A stretch of DNA of 64,000 nucleotides from the NCBI RefSeq assembly GCF_000614185.1, contig NZ_BAKM01000016.1, forward strand, positions 53,348 to 117,347, read 5' to 3'. A program made the position numbers and the translations under genes. The notes below the pieces were generated by a model, which saw only the letters and a program-made list of their open reading frames with translations, did no database searches and was not told where the DNA came from. Position 1 is the stretch's first letter; each line of letters starts with the position of its first letter. This document shows, piece after piece, positions 29,847 to 41,089 of this stretch. The DNA comes from Phocaeicola sartorii JCM 17136 = DSM 21941. Its GTDB lineage: Bacteria; Bacteroidota; Bacteroidia; Bacteroidales; Bacteroidaceae.

Positions 29847-30680
29847 TGTTTTCTTTTTCTAGTTTTTCAATTCTTCCGGATATCTCACGAACAGCCTCTT
29901 CGTATTGCTCGGCTGTAGGCACACCATGATGCCATTTTGCGATGCCTTCCATATAGGAAATCCCTTTGCCCTTTGTGGTATGGGAAATAAGCAAATGAGG
30001 TTTTTTATTTGTATAATCAATGGAATGGAAAGTCCGGATGATATCTTCCATCTCATCTCCGTTCATTTCCAATACATCCCAGCCGAAAGCCGTCCAACGG
30101 TCGCGCATACTCTCCAATGACATGACCTCTTCAGTCGTACCGCTGATCTGCAGACGGTTACGGTCAATAATGGCTACCAGATTATCCAATTTATATTGAT
30201 TTCCTGCCATAGCCGCTTCATAGATAGAACCTTCTCCTTGCTCACCATCTCCCATCAACACGTAGGTTTTATAATCAGCTTTATCCATTTTAGCTGCAAT
30301 CGCCATTCCAACCCCGATAGACAACCCATGCCCCAAAGCTCCGGAATTGACCTCAATGCCCGGCACTTCTATGGTAGGATGGCCGGACAATATAGATCCG
30401 AATTCTCCTAAAGTATCGGTCACCTCATGAGAAATAAAACCTTTCGCCTCAAGAGTGACATATAAAGCCTCCACACAGTGTCCCTTACTCATTACAAAAC
30501 GATCTCTTTTCGTTTCCTTTGGTTTGTCCGGCCAAACACGCATTATATCAAAATAAAGTGCCGTAAGCACATTAAGACACGAAAGATCCCCCCAATGTGC
30601 CCTGCCTTTGCTTTGTACACAATCTCGACCAATCGTTTCCGATTCTTCTCCGATTGCAATTCTAACGTTTTAACTTGCAT
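29836..30680 (-). CDS. Transketolase, N-terminal subunit (frameshifted)
   Basis: The 281-residue repaired protein is the thiamine-diphosphate-binding half: RDRFVMSKGHCVEALY, SGALGHGLSIGVGMA, and the TPP/Mg motif GDGEQGEGSIYEAA...NLVAIIDRN. The open frame starts only at GTG 30570, but homologous N-terminal codons (KNRKRLVEIVYKAKAGHIGG) lie upstream in another frame from ATG 30680. One missing G in a G-run near 30588-30593 joins them. It heads the sugar operon. Confidence 0.87.
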
Positions 30681-31017
30681 ATTCCTATTGTTTACTTTCT
30701 TATTTTTTCGCAAAGAACGGCATTCAATCGGAAATATCCAAAACTAAACGAAAGAAAATAAAAACACATTTAATTATATTAACAGTATATTCTCATACAA
30801 CCGGTAAACTGGAATCATTCATTTATTCTGTCAACAAGGTTATATCTAATACAGATAAGACTTTCCGATCATCTGTTTTGTACCCAACAGAACAGTTATA
30901 AAAAAAGAAAACAGGCACAAGCAGGGGAGTATAAATCAAAAGTGATAAAAAAAAAGTGATCAAGGACGTTTTACCCACATCCTCAATCACCCCATATTAC
31001 CTTTATCTCAGCAAGAA
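30681..31017 (-). promoter_or_regulatory. Operon control region with -7 box
   Basis: The 337-bp AT-rich gap between the DeoR and transketolase genes has no reading frame of note. TAGTTTTG (minus strand, 30739-30746) fits TAnnTTTG, 59 bp before the transketolase start. An operator for the adjacent DeoR repressor would be expected here but no clear repeat is visible. Confidence 0.45.
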
Positions 31018-31773
31018 TCAGATAACTTCGACCTCCAACTCTTTCAGTCTTTCAAAATCTTCTTCGGTTATAGTGCTATCTGTAATAATGGCATTGGCTA
31101 ATGAGACCGAACCCAGACTAGCAAAAGCGCTGACTCCTATCTTTGAACAGTCAGCCACCAGATATACTTTATCGGCAGACTCTATCATAGCAGATTTCAC
31201 CACCAAATCACTTAAACTGGGATAAGTCAGTTTCATATCCGAAGAAATACCGGCTGTAGCCAGAAACAACTTATTAGCGCGTATATCTTTAAATGAATCG
31301 GCTGCCATTTTCCCCGTCAATGAAAGCGTCGGAGCCTTGAACTCACCTCCGGTAACAATCAGATTAATACCATGATTCTCACCTAAAATCAAAGCTATAT
31401 TCAATGCATTGGTAATGACTGTCAGGTCTTTATAATTCATTAAAAGCTTTGCGATCTCTGTAGTTGTAGAACCGGAATCAAGAATTATACTGTCCCCCTC
31501 CTGAATAAACTGAATAGCTTTCTGAGCGATTTCTTTCTTTTCTTCCAAATGAGTCTGATTGAACAATTGTCCGGTCTTGGCAAACGATCCCACTCCTTTC
31601 AGAAACGCACCTCCATGCTCTCTTTGGACATATCCCATTTGTTCCAAGGCTTCCAGATCCTGACGGATCGTCACATCCGTCACATTGAAAATCTTACTAA
31701 GTTCCTGAACTTTTGCATGTCCGTCTTCACGAATCAGATGCAAGATCTTTACTCTTCTTTGATTGAGTGCCAT
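31018..31773 (-). CDS. DeoR-family transcription repressor
   Basis: The 251-residue protein has an N-terminal DeoR helix-turn-helix (RRVKILHLIREDGHAKVQELSKIFNVTDVTIRQDLEALEQMGYVQREHGGA) and the isomerase-like effector domain that binds phosphorylated sugars (DSGSTTTEIAKLL, NALNIALILGENHGINLIVTGGEF). It probably represses the sugar operon just downstream on the same strand and is relieved by a sugar phosphate (inference). It lies 11 bp after ribB. Confidence 0.9.
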   Translation of the reverse strand: MALNQRRVKILHLIREDGHAKVQELSKIFNVTDVTIRQDLEALEQMGYVQREHGGAFLKGVGSFAKTGQLFNQTHLEEKKEIAQKAIQFIQEGDSIILDSGSTTTEIAKLLMNYKDLTVITNALNIALILGENHGINLIVTGGEFKAPTLSLTGKMAADSFKDIRANKLFLATAGISSDMKLTYPSLSDLVVKSAMIESADKVYLVADCSKIGVSAFASLGSVSLANAIITDSTITEEDFERLKELEVEVI

Positions 31774-31784
31774 GTTTATCAGAT

Positions 31785-32398
31785 TTAAAGGTTATGTTTT
31801 TTACGATATTCCTGAATATCCTTAATCGAGACAATTTTCAGGCCGAACCTTGCCGCCACCTCACATAGTTGGGGAAGGCGCGCCATTGTGCCATCTTCAT
31901 TCAAGATTTCAACAAGAGCCCCTCCGGGTTTCAAGCCTGCCATCCGAGTCATATCCAGTGTGGCCTCAGTATGTCCGTTACGCTCCAACACTCCGTCCTC
32001 CGCACCATACAGAGGGAAAACATGACCGGGACGAGCAAATTCGGAAGGATTCAGATTTCCTGCCACCAAAGCTTTTATAGTCGCCGAACGGTCGAAAGCA
32101 GAAACCCCCGTAGTACAGCCATATCCTCTTAAATCTACTGACATGGTAAACGGCGTACCTAGCAACGAAGTGTTTTCTTCCGCCATCGGAGCCAGACAAA
32201 GTTCTTCACAACGTGAACGTGGCAGAGGAGCACATAACAAGCCTCTGCATGAGTAATCATAAAATTTACAATTTCGGGAGTGATCTTTTCTCCTGAAACA
32301 ATAAAATCGCCTTCGTTTTCACGATCTTCGTCATCAACAACGATCAAGACTTTGCCCTGGCGAATATCTTCCAATCCTTCTTCTACTGTATTTAACAT
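31785..32398 (-). CDS. ribB: 3,4-dihydroxy-2-butanone-4-phosphate synthase (frameshifted)
   Basis: RibB turns ribulose-5-phosphate into 3,4-dihydroxy-2-butanone-4-phosphate and formate for riboflavin. Family motifs are [55 protein letters not shown] and GHTEATLDM. The N-terminal 50 residues are in another frame, joined near 32247 by one missing base (MITHA-RGLLCAP). The repaired protein has 204 residues and stops at the end of the synthase domain, so the usual fused GTP cyclohydrolase II is absent. It is cotranscribed with the DeoR repressor. Confidence 0.88.
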
Positions 32399-32428
32399 TT
32401 TAGTATATCTAGGGAATTAATTATACCG

Positions 32429-32436
32429 CAAATTTA
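32429..32436 (-). promoter_or_regulatory. -7 box for ribB-deoR
   Basis: CAAATTTA on the plus strand (TAAATTTG toward the gene) is 31 bp before the ribB start. Confidence 0.45.
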
Positions 32437-32519
32437 AGCTAAAACAAAAAGAATCGAAAACTATTAGCCTTTTTTATGATTAAAAATTCCAATCATCGCC
32501 CACCAGAAGGCTTCTCCCA

Positions 32520-34124
32520 TCATTTCACCTCTGTTATTCTAAGAACAATATAAGGAGTATCCGGAATTCTTACCCCCCGATGCTGTATATCAAAAACACG
32601 ATAATCCAATTCTTCCGTTGTTTCAAATATTACAGGATATTCCGTGACAGTCATGGCCCATACATCAATAATCTCCACTTTAAAACGCTTATTCTTTTGC
32701 AATTTGCCATAATCCGCATTTTTTACCGGAAGATTAAAAGCCCAGAAATCTTTCACATCCTTTCCCATATTGACCAGATAATAGCCCGGTCCGGCAGTAG
32801 AAGTAACCAGATCACGACTGATATCCGCCATTTCCAACGGATGGGGAGCAGCCTCAAGGATCGTTCTTAAAAATTTCACCCGTTTCCAGCTTTCACCTTT
32901 TAAAGGACCGCCCTGCGCCCAAAAGATAGGCTCGCCCCCCTGCCGGTAACATTCACCGTGAGTGACATAAATTCCTCCCAGCAAACCATTCAAAATAAAA
33001 TAAGTCATCTGCTGCGGACTTAACCTTCCCCAACGATAAGGCAGATTCCCTTCATACCCAACCTCGTCACAGATAACCGGTTTACGATAGATTTTTCTTA
33101 AAGTGGCAGAAGCGGTAGAGCTCAGCACCGGTGCCTCATCCTGTATGCTGACATGGGTAAATTCAGGCATCCAATACTCAAAATAAGTAGCCGTTGCCCC
33201 ATGAATGGAACATAAATGGCGATAAGGATCATTCTCAACCACGGTTTTCGCCAACATTTTCCAATCGTCCACGGTTTTAGCTTTTACATAATCCCACTCA
33301 TTCGCCATAGACCACCATACATTTCTAAAAGAAGCCAAACGTGCGGTAATGTATTTAATGTAACGTACATTCACCTCATTCGACATAGCATCAAAGCCCC
33401 ATCTTCCCTTATCATAAGGATGGAAAAGAATCAAATCCGCCTCAATCCCCAAGCGGTTCAACTGATCTATCCGTTTCTCCAAATGCTGGAAAAAAGCCGG
33501 ATCAAACTTGTCAAAGTCCCATTCTTTCTTTTCATTTCCCTCTTGGTCTTTTATAATCTTCTTTATTTCAAAAGGATAAAGCGCGGGTTCGTCTTTCACT
33601 AATGAATAATTTTTAGGAAACACACACATCCTTACCTTATTGAAACCGGCTTCACCAAACGATTTCAAAGTAGCTTCCTGAGTCGTTTCCTTCATGTGTG
33701 TCCATGCATAGGCCGTCGTACCCATCGGATAATAACGGGTGCCATCCGCATATTTAAAGTTATGTTCTCCATCCACCAACACCATGCCATGATTATCTTT
33801 TCCGGCGGGCATCACTGTAAAGGTACCTTTCCGACCATTCATGGCCCCTATACTGGAAGATGTGACATACTTCCATTCCCCAGCGGCAGTGGGCATAAAC
33901 CGTATCCTATAAGTATTCTCACCATCATAAAACCCTTCCACCGTTTTCTTTTCCTTTCCACAAACGAAAGTAGCTGAAAGACGTGTATCAAAAGGATTCC
34001 CTTTTGCAGCCTGTTTAAAACTCAGTTCAAACCGATCCCAACACTCCACGCTGTCTTGTGCATTTACTTTTACCACAAAGCTTAACAGCACCCAAACAAC
34101 CATTACATAAAATTTTGTACTCAT
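32520..34124 (-). CDS. Secreted apiosidase-like glycoside hydrolase (DUF5060-DUF4038-DUF5605)
   Basis: The 534-residue protein has a signal peptide to VNAQ. Residues ~25-95 look like DUF5060 (beta-sandwich: DRFELSF, FYDGENTYRIRFMP). Residues ~105-420 are a TIM barrel of the DUF4038 apiosidase-like type, with WWSMANEWDYV and PVICDEVGYEGNLPYRWG holding likely catalytic Glu residues. The end is DUF5605-like. GH140 apiosidases of this group remove apiose from rhamnogalacturonan II. Its place beside a pentose catabolic operon supports a role in freeing apiose, but substrate is inferred. Confidence 0.8.
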   Translation of the reverse strand: MSTKFYVMVVWVLLSFVVKVNAQDSVECWDRFELSFKQAAKGNPFDTRLSATFVCGKEKKTVEGFYDGENTYRIRFMPTAAGEWKYVTSSSIGAMNGRKGTFTVMPAGKDNHGMVLVDGEHNFKYADGTRYYPMGTTAYAWTHMKETTQEATLKSFGEAGFNKVRMCVFPKNYSLVKDEPALYPFEIKKIIKDQEGNEKKEWDFDKFDPAFFQHLEKRIDQLNRLGIEADLILFHPYDKGRWGFDAMSNEVNVRYIKYITARLASFRNVWWSMANEWDYVKAKTVDDWKMLAKTVVENDPYRHLCSIHGATATYFEYWMPEFTHVSIQDEAPVLSSTASATLRKIYRKPVICDEVGYEGNLPYRWGRLSPQQMTYFILNGLLGGIYVTHGECYRQGGEPIFWAQGGPLKGESWKRVKFLRTILEAAPHPLEMADISRDLVTSTAGPGYYLVNMGKDVKDFWAFNLPVKNADYGKLQKNKRFKVEIIDVWAMTVTEYPVIFETTEELDYRVFDIQHRGVRIPDTPYIVLRITEVK

Positions 34125-34290
34125 CCTATCCTGTATTTAAAAATTATATTCATTCAAAGTCTTCCGGAACTTTTTCACGTTGCGTCAATGAGTGCAAAGG
34201 TAGATTTTACCCTTGAGAACCAAAGGTAAAATCTTACATTAATAAGGTGTTTTTTTGCTATATCCTTTCACAAACGACAATAAACGAAAC

Positions 34291-37200
34291 TTAATTGTTA
34301 TTTTTATACTCAGTCAAGGTCTGATTAAATGCTTTTTTAAATGCCTTGCCAAAGTAACCGGGATCAGAAAAGCCAACCGCAAAAGCCACCTCGGAAAAAG
34401 ACATGCCACTTTGTATAAAACTCTTCGCTTTATTCAGCCTGTAATTCTTTATATATTCTATCGGAGAAACACCAATGACACCATTCACTTTCCGGTTAAA
34501 AACAGAACGGCTCATATTCATAAACTCTGCCAAATCATTAACCCGCAGCCCGGGATTACTGTAATTCTCTTCCATAAAACCTACCAGTTTCTGCATAAAC
34601 TGCTCATCCAAAGGAACGATTTGTGATACAGGATAAGCAATAGCCTCTATGGGTGCTTTTTCCGGCTGAGCATCATACTTTGACAAGAAAGCCGACTGAA
34701 GTGCTTTTCTTTGCGCGATCAAGTTCTCGATTCTTGATTTTAAATAATCGCTGCTGAAGGGCTTAGGTATATAATCATCAATTCCTAATTGCAATCCTTG
34801 AATACGGTCTTCAACAGACGACTTCGCAGAAAGGATAACAATAGGGATATCACAAGTGTTGACATTCTCCTTGATGTGCCTGATCAATTCAATGCCATCC
34901 ATACGCGGCATCATAATATCTGTTATAATAAAGTCCGGAGTTTCTTTTTCCATCTCCTCCAAAGCCATCAAACCATCCGCAACTCCGACAACATGGTAAG
35001 CATCCGACAATATGTCACACATAAACTGGCGCAGCTCCGCATTATCCTCCACTACCATCACCTTTACTAAAGGTACCTTTGCCTCCGAAACCATATCCGG
35101 CAAAGATGTTCCATCATTTTGTTCCGGTTCCACCAAAGCTGTTTCCTGCTCTTCCGAAGTGTCGTTCAATATATATTCAACATTTGTATCCCGGGCATAT
35201 ATTTCTTTTCCCTTTTGCAAAACCAGCTTGAACACACTTCCTTTCCTGACTTCACTCTCTACCAGAATCTCCCCATGCAGCATTTTAACCAATTCATTCA
35301 CCAGCGAAAGCCCTATACCCGATGAAGGCTGCATGTCATTTTCCTTGGATATGGTAGTAAAACGCTCAAATATAGACGGTACTTTATCTTTTTGAATGCC
35401 AACACCTTCATCTTTCACTGCAATTGAAATAAACTGCCCGCTTTCCGTCACAATCAGCGTTATCGCTTTATTATCCGGTGTGTATTTAAAAGCATTGGAA
35501 AGCAAGTTAAAGATAATTTTTTCGAACTTATCACAGTCTATCCATAAAAAGACAGAAGACAACGTTGTCTGAAGAGTGAAATTTATATTCTTCTCTGTAG
35601 CCAACAACCGGAAATTATCCATTATATCGTGAAGCATGATCAGGATATCCCGATATTCAACAGTCAAGCCCATTTTTTTATTCTGTATCTTCCGGAAGTC
35701 CAGAACCTGGTTAATCAGCAACAACATCCGGCTGATGTTTTTCTGCACCAATTGAAGATGCTGCCGGGCACGGGAGGTCAAAGGTTCCCGGGACAACACT
35801 TCGGATACCGGACCGGCTATGAGGGTTAAAGGAGTACGCAGTTCATGTGAGATATCAATAAAGGAACGTACCTTTATTTCCGCTAATCTTTGTTCCATAT
35901 TTACCTTATGCTTCAAATAATAAATATAGAAAAAGATATATCCGATAGCCAAAGATATCACCAAGATAACAACTATATAAAAAGCCTTAGCCCAACCGGT
36001 TTCCCAAAAGGTGGGTAACACCTGTAAAGTAACTGTTTTAACAGCATTCATCCAAATCCCATCCCCATTGGTTGCCTTTATCTGAAATTGATATCTTCCA
36101 GCCGGAAGGCTTACAAAACTAACCGAGTTCTTCTTGCCTATATAATACCATTGATTATCATCCAACTTATAAGCATACTCGATGTCCGAAGAATTAGTAT
36201 AATCCAGCGCAGCAAATGAGATTGTAAAACTCCGCCGCCGGGTAGGAATCTCCAAATAATCCGCATCATTCAATACATGAGATAAATTATCCTCCGAATA
36301 TTTTATGCCTGTCACTACAATAGGAGATTCATGAGTCTGCTTGACTACACTGTCCGGAGGAAAGACAAGCATACCGCCTTCCGTACCCATTATAATATCT
36401 CCTTGCCTGTCCGTAACCGGAAGACATTCACTATAATTAAAAGAGCGATTGAAAAAAGTCTCTCCAAAAGATTCAAAAGTATGATTGTGCACATCAAACA
36501 GAGTGATATCCGTTTCCGAACCGATCCATATATTATGATTTTTGTCTTCAATCAAGCTCTAGCCAACGGAGATGTCTCTTTGCCGAACGACCGGAACCGA
36601 AGTTCATCAGATAATAGATTGGATGAAACCAACTTACAAAGGCCACCTCCATAACAATAACAATAGATAGTTTCATCTGTCGTCCGTAAAACAGCCATCA
36701 CATCAGCACTACACAACCCGTCAGCCGCCTGCGGACGAGGACGGTTAAGATAAAAACGGATGTTTTCATAATCCGAAAAATCGGAAGAAAAAGTGATCAA
36801 GCCTTCTATCGTACCCACCAGCATCGTATGACCGGGCCCCTCCACCATGCAACGAACACTGTTGGTACGATTAATAGGAAAACCGGACAACTTATTCTCC
36901 GCATGAATAAAACGTATCGTCCCATCTTCCTTTTCCTCAACCAAATTCAATCCGCCACCGTAAGTGCCAATCCAAATACGCCCGTTATGATCCTCATCAA
37001 TGCATGATATTTTATTGTCACTGATGGAATAAGGATCCGACGGATTATTCATATAATGATATACCTCATAATGATAAGGACGACTCCGAGGAACAAGCTT
37101 GAACAACCCGTTCTCCTTACTGCCAATCCAAATGGTCTGAGCCTGATCCTTCTTCATGACATAGATTCCACCTTCTGCAAAAACTGCTTCCGTTTGAATC

Positions 37201-38618
37201 AGTTCCCCATCAGGCGACAAATAACCCAGTAAGTTTTTCTGTGAATCCATAATACGTATCGTCCCTTTCTTTGTTGCAATCCACAAATGCCCGCCACTAT
37301 CAAACAGAAATGATTTTGTATCAAAATAATCGTCCAACTCCTTATAAGTATAGGGGTTGGGCGGAAAGAACATTTTTATAAATGAGCGCTGGGACTTGAT
37401 CCACAAATTATTTTGTTTGTCAACATAAGTTGTTTTAATAATAGGAGAATAAGGAATATGATTTCTTCCCGGCGTAAAATAAACTTTCAGTTCCCGGCTC
37501 TTTTCATCATAATAACTGAATATACCTTTATAAGGAATAGTCCAGACCACTCCATTAGGATCTTCATAAATAAAGAGTTCATTTTCCGGAGAAGAAGCCA
37601 CGTATTCGGAAGGAGTATTCAAATATTGTTTCACTCCGGTTTCCGGATCAAGCCGGATAATTCCCGGCAATCCGGTAAAGATCCATAGAAAGCCTTTAGC
37701 ATCCTGATAGACTTTTCTCACAGCCGCATCCTCATGTTCCGGAAGAGAGAAATCATATTTCTCCATCGTCAGGTCAGGAAAACGGCAGACGTACAAGCCT
37801 TCATCGGACAAAACAGCCAGTTTATTGTCTTTCAAAGCCTTTATTCCGTTTATATGCTGGATCTTCTCTTGAAAAGGAACAATATTGAATTGCATGGTAT
37901 GTACATCATAATAGGCTAACCTGCCATTCTGTGCAGCAAGAAAAACAAGGTTATCCATAGTTTCGAACATAGAAAAGGGATATGAACTAATGGTCCGCTT
38001 GCCCAATATGCTAACCCCCTTGTCACTAAACACCCATTCCTCTCCCTGTTTATCTTCAAAGACCTTGCTGACTTTCCCCAGTTCCACATCATCAATCGCT
38101 GTAATATACTGAATTCCCGAAGGGATAGTACACTCTTTATCTGAAATTCTGAAACACCCTCCATTATTTAAAGTAGCCCAAGTAACCCCTTTGGATAAAG
38201 GATACAAATTTTCTATTTGCAACGGAGTATTAAAATGTTGTTCATACTGTTTCAGCACATTGATCAGCTTATTCTCACGAATATCATATAAATACAGGCT
38301 ATGACGATCGTATGCAATCATCCATAAATTGCCGTCGGCCGTATTCTCCAGCCGCTGCATGTGCTGGTTCAAAAGAGAATCAAACTGAAAAGTTTCGAAA
38401 TCGCGTCCATCAAACCGGCTCACCCCATTCCAGGTGCTGACCCATATAAAACCATTATGCCCTTGAAGTATTTGTGCCGGATTACTCTGAACCAACCCGT
38501 CTCTCACAGTATATTGGCGTGCGACACAAATAGGCTGTGCTTTAGCACCCCCCCAATAAAGAAGTAAGAACAAAGCACACCATATATATTTTAACTTTAT
38601 TGTGTTTTCCATCATCAA
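34291..38618 (-). CDS. Hybrid two-component system regulator, HTCS (frameshifted)
   Basis: The repaired 1442-residue protein has a signal peptide, a periplasmic two-component regulator propeller (repeats such as NLWMIAYDRHSLYL and GRIWIGTYGGGLNLV), a Y_Y_Y-like domain and one membrane helix (FYIVVILVISLAIGYIFFYIYY). It then has a histidine kinase (SHELRTPLTLIAGP; ATPase NAFKYTP and DEGVGI), a receiver domain (VMVVEDN ... ITDIMMPRMDG) and an AraC output. HTCS proteins sense an oligosaccharide and activate its utilisation locus. One missing base near 36556 joins the two frames. Likely target: the flanking glycosidases (inference). Confidence 0.93.
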
Positions 38619-38655
38619 ATTATTCTAAAGGCCGGTACAACGAAAACGGTTCTGC

Positions 38656-40038
38656 CTAGAATTCACAAACAAACGGTTTCCCATCCAACCATGCAGCCAT
38701 ATTCAACACCAGTAAATTCCAGTTCTGAAAACCTTTATTCAATACCGGCTCACCATTATCAGGCAGATAATATTCATGTAATGCCCCAAAGCGTTCATAG
38801 TCACGTCCCAAAAGTAAAATGGTCTTTTCCGCCAATTCCCGGGCCTCTTCCGTAAATCCATATTTCACCAATCCACGAAAGACCAGATAATTCACATTAA
38901 TCCAAACCGGACCCTGCCAGGAAGACGGATTCCCACTGGCATGTACATTATACATTTTTTCCAAAGGAGACAACGTACGGATTCCCGCCGGAGCGTTAAA
39001 GGAGCAAGTATCATGAAAATGAATCCGCACTATTTCCTTTGCTTGCTCAGGAGTGGCTATTTCAGCCCACATTGCCATAAATCCACTCCACACACTAAGA
39101 CGCTGGATCAAACAATCATAATCACGCGGCTGCCCTACGTGTAAAAATAGTTGTCCCGGGTGCAGCCCCTTTATATCCGGTTTCTCCACCGGAAGCAGAT
39201 TCAAATCCACACTATAATAAAAACGGTCACGCGGGTCCCAACAGTGCTCTTGTACCTTTTCTTTCAATACCGCCGCTTCTTTCTCAAAGGAAACTGCTAT
39301 ATCATCCAAATTCAGACAGCCGGCCAAGTATGCCATAGCCTGTAATTCGCGATACATCAACGCGTTCAAGAAGATGGATCCCGAACTGCCCTGAGGACGA
39401 TAAAACGTACTGGGATCATTATCAACTCCGATAGCCTCATCAGTTTCCCAATAGAATAACCCGGTAGCCTTGTGACGATGGAAATTCAAATATTTACAGA
39501 CAAATGCCTGCAACGTATAAAAATCATCGCGCAACCACTCCGCATCCCCGTTCATATTGCGGACAATAAAGGCGGCATGTTGTGCCAATGTAGGTTTATG
39601 CATATTGCTTTTCCAAGGATTTCGTGTCTTCAACATTTCTTCGCGGCTAGGGGCATTCCGTTCTATCCAGATAGGGATCCAACCGTCCATACCTCCATAG
39701 TGCAAGGAATTGAGGACGCATCCCTGTTCATACTTCAGGGCCTCCTGCTTATCCTTTTCCGTGCCGTTCTCTAATAAGATTTGACGCAGAGCGATGTTGC
39801 TCAACCAAGAGTCCCAATCCCACAGCATATCCAAATATTGATTACTTCCCGGAGCAAGGAACGGAAAGATTAAAGCTCCTCCGGCTTCACGATACATACC
39901 TTTCATATCTTTATAAATATGAGTACGGCACAATGCTTTGTATTTTGCAATATTCTCGGGAGTACGTTCCGGCATTTGTGCATTTAGCATAAACGGGAAA
40001 CAACATATTGTTAAAAAGACCAGTAATTGTTTTTTCAT
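38656..40038 (-). CDS. Secreted (alpha/alpha)6-barrel glycosidase, GH63/MGH1-like
   Basis: The ~460-residue protein has a signal peptide to MLNAQ and a trehalase/GH63-like toroid: LDMLWDWDSWLSNIALRQ (likely acid Asp), YGGMDGWIPIW, PTLAQHAAFIV, NPSSWQGPVWINVNYLVFRGL and GALHEYYLPDNGEPVLNKGFQNWNLL (likely base Glu). Relatives include alpha-glucosidases of GH63 and mannosylglycerate hydrolases, so the exact bond is uncertain. I start at MKKQLL. It lies just upstream of the HTCS on the same strand. Confidence 0.8.
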   Translation of the reverse strand: MKKQLLVFLTICCFPFMLNAQMPERTPENIAKYKALCRTHIYKDMKGMYREAGGALIFPFLAPGSNQYLDMLWDWDSWLSNIALRQILLENGTEKDKQEALKYEQGCVLNSLHYGGMDGWIPIWIERNAPSREEMLKTRNPWKSNMHKPTLAQHAAFIVRNMNGDAEWLRDDFYTLQAFVCKYLNFHRHKATGLFYWETDEAIGVDNDPSTFYRPQGSSGSIFLNALMYRELQAMAYLAGCLNLDDIAVSFEKEAAVLKEKVQEHCWDPRDRFYYSVDLNLLPVEKPDIKGLHPGQLFLHVGQPRDYDCLIQRLSVWSGFMAMWAEIATPEQAKEIVRIHFHDTCSFNAPAGIRTLSPLEKMYNVHASGNPSSWQGPVWINVNYLVFRGLVKYGFTEEARELAEKTILLLGRDYERFGALHEYYLPDNGEPVLNKGFQNWNLLVLNMAAWLDGKPFVCEF

Positions 40039-40142
40039 AGGTATTATTTCATTTTGCTGACGGGACAAAAATACAAATTAAAACGAAAAGAAAAAGAGAT
40101 TAAAACAAAAATTATTTCGAAAACAAATCAAAGTATAACCAG

Positions 40143-40164
40143 AAAGGGCCGCCCGCAGGCAGCC
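40143..40164 (-). terminator. Weak hairpin after Zn-protease gene
   Basis: AGGGCCGCC and GGCAGCCCT can pair with mismatch around CGCA. A short T-run follows on the minus strand. Confidence 0.35.
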
Positions 40165-40198
40165 CTCTATAATAAAAATATATTTCCCTTACAAGGTC

Positions 40199-40879
40199 TT
40201 AGTCGCGACGTCCCATATAAATCATTATATAGTAAATCAGTGTAGCCAACGAACTAAGTGCCGCAACCACATACGTATAAGCAGCCGAACGCAACGCATC
40301 CTCTGCCGCATGATGGTTATATGAATTTGTAATTCCGGCCTTGCTCAACCATACCAACGCACGCTGGCTGGCATTGATCTCAACAGGCAACGTAATAAAG
40401 CTGAAAAGAGTGGTCATGGCAAAAAGACAAATACCTGCCAGTAATAATTGTGGGAAAGTATTCACCATCAAAATACCTGCCAGTAACACCCAAGTCATAA
40501 TGGAAGATGAGAACTGCACCACAGGCACCAAAGCCGAGCGCATCTTTAGCGGAGCGTATGCACGCGCATGTTGCACGGCGTGTCCGCATTCGTGGGCGGC
40601 AACTGCCGCAGCAGCCACACTGTTACTTCCATATACCCCTTCACTAAGGTTCACCGTTTTGTTTGCCGGATTATAATGGTCGGTCAGCATACCCGGAGTG
40701 CTGGTTACACGCACGTCATAGATACCGTTATCATGCAACATTTTTTCAGCCACATCCTTTCCTGTCATGCCGCTGGCCAAAGGCATTTTTGAGTATTTTT
40801 TAAACTTACTCTGCAGACTGTTCTGCACAATATAACTGATTACCGCAATTCCAATAAATAAAATCCAATACATTGACAT
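40199..40879 (-). CDS. Membrane zinc metallopeptidase, YugP family
   Basis: The ~226-residue inner-membrane protein shows VAAHECGHAVQHARAY (HExxH zinc site) and hydrophobic segments at both ends (MYWILFIGIAVISYIVQ; LLAGICLFAMTTLFSFITLPVEINAS; VAALSSLATLIYYIMIY). The family is the YugP/DUF-type Zn peptidase PF04298. Its targets are unknown. The start is placed at MSMYWIL; the upstream extension is not family-like. Confidence 0.87.
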   Translation of the reverse strand: MSMYWILFIGIAVISYIVQNSLQSKFKKYSKMPLASGMTGKDVAEKMLHDNGIYDVRVTSTPGMLTDHYNPANKTVNLSEGVYGSNSVAAAAVAAHECGHAVQHARAYAPLKMRSALVPVVQFSSSIMTWVLLAGILMVNTFPQLLLAGICLFAMTTLFSFITLPVEINASQRALVWLSKAGITNSYNHHAAEDALRSAAYTYVVAALSSLATLIYYIMIYMGRRD

Positions 40880-41064
40880 AGCTTTGTTCTTTATAATTCT
40901 GTTGTTAAATATACATGTTATTATGTACAAATAGTTTGCCAGTCTCCCCCTTTTAAATAGAATTAAGAATTCCTGCCATCAAGCTCCTCCGGATTCACAT
41001 CCGTCAATTTCAATTAAAAAATTATATTATGAAAAAAAAGAGTGGATTATTGACTTTTGATTTA

Positions 41065-41072
41065 TACATTTG
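41065..41072 (+). promoter_or_regulatory. -7 box for AraC gene
   Basis: TACATTTG, 18 bp before ATG 41090. It overlaps the longer frame start and so supports the later ATG. Confidence 0.5.
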
Positions 41073-41089
41073 AGGCAAAATTAAGAAAT

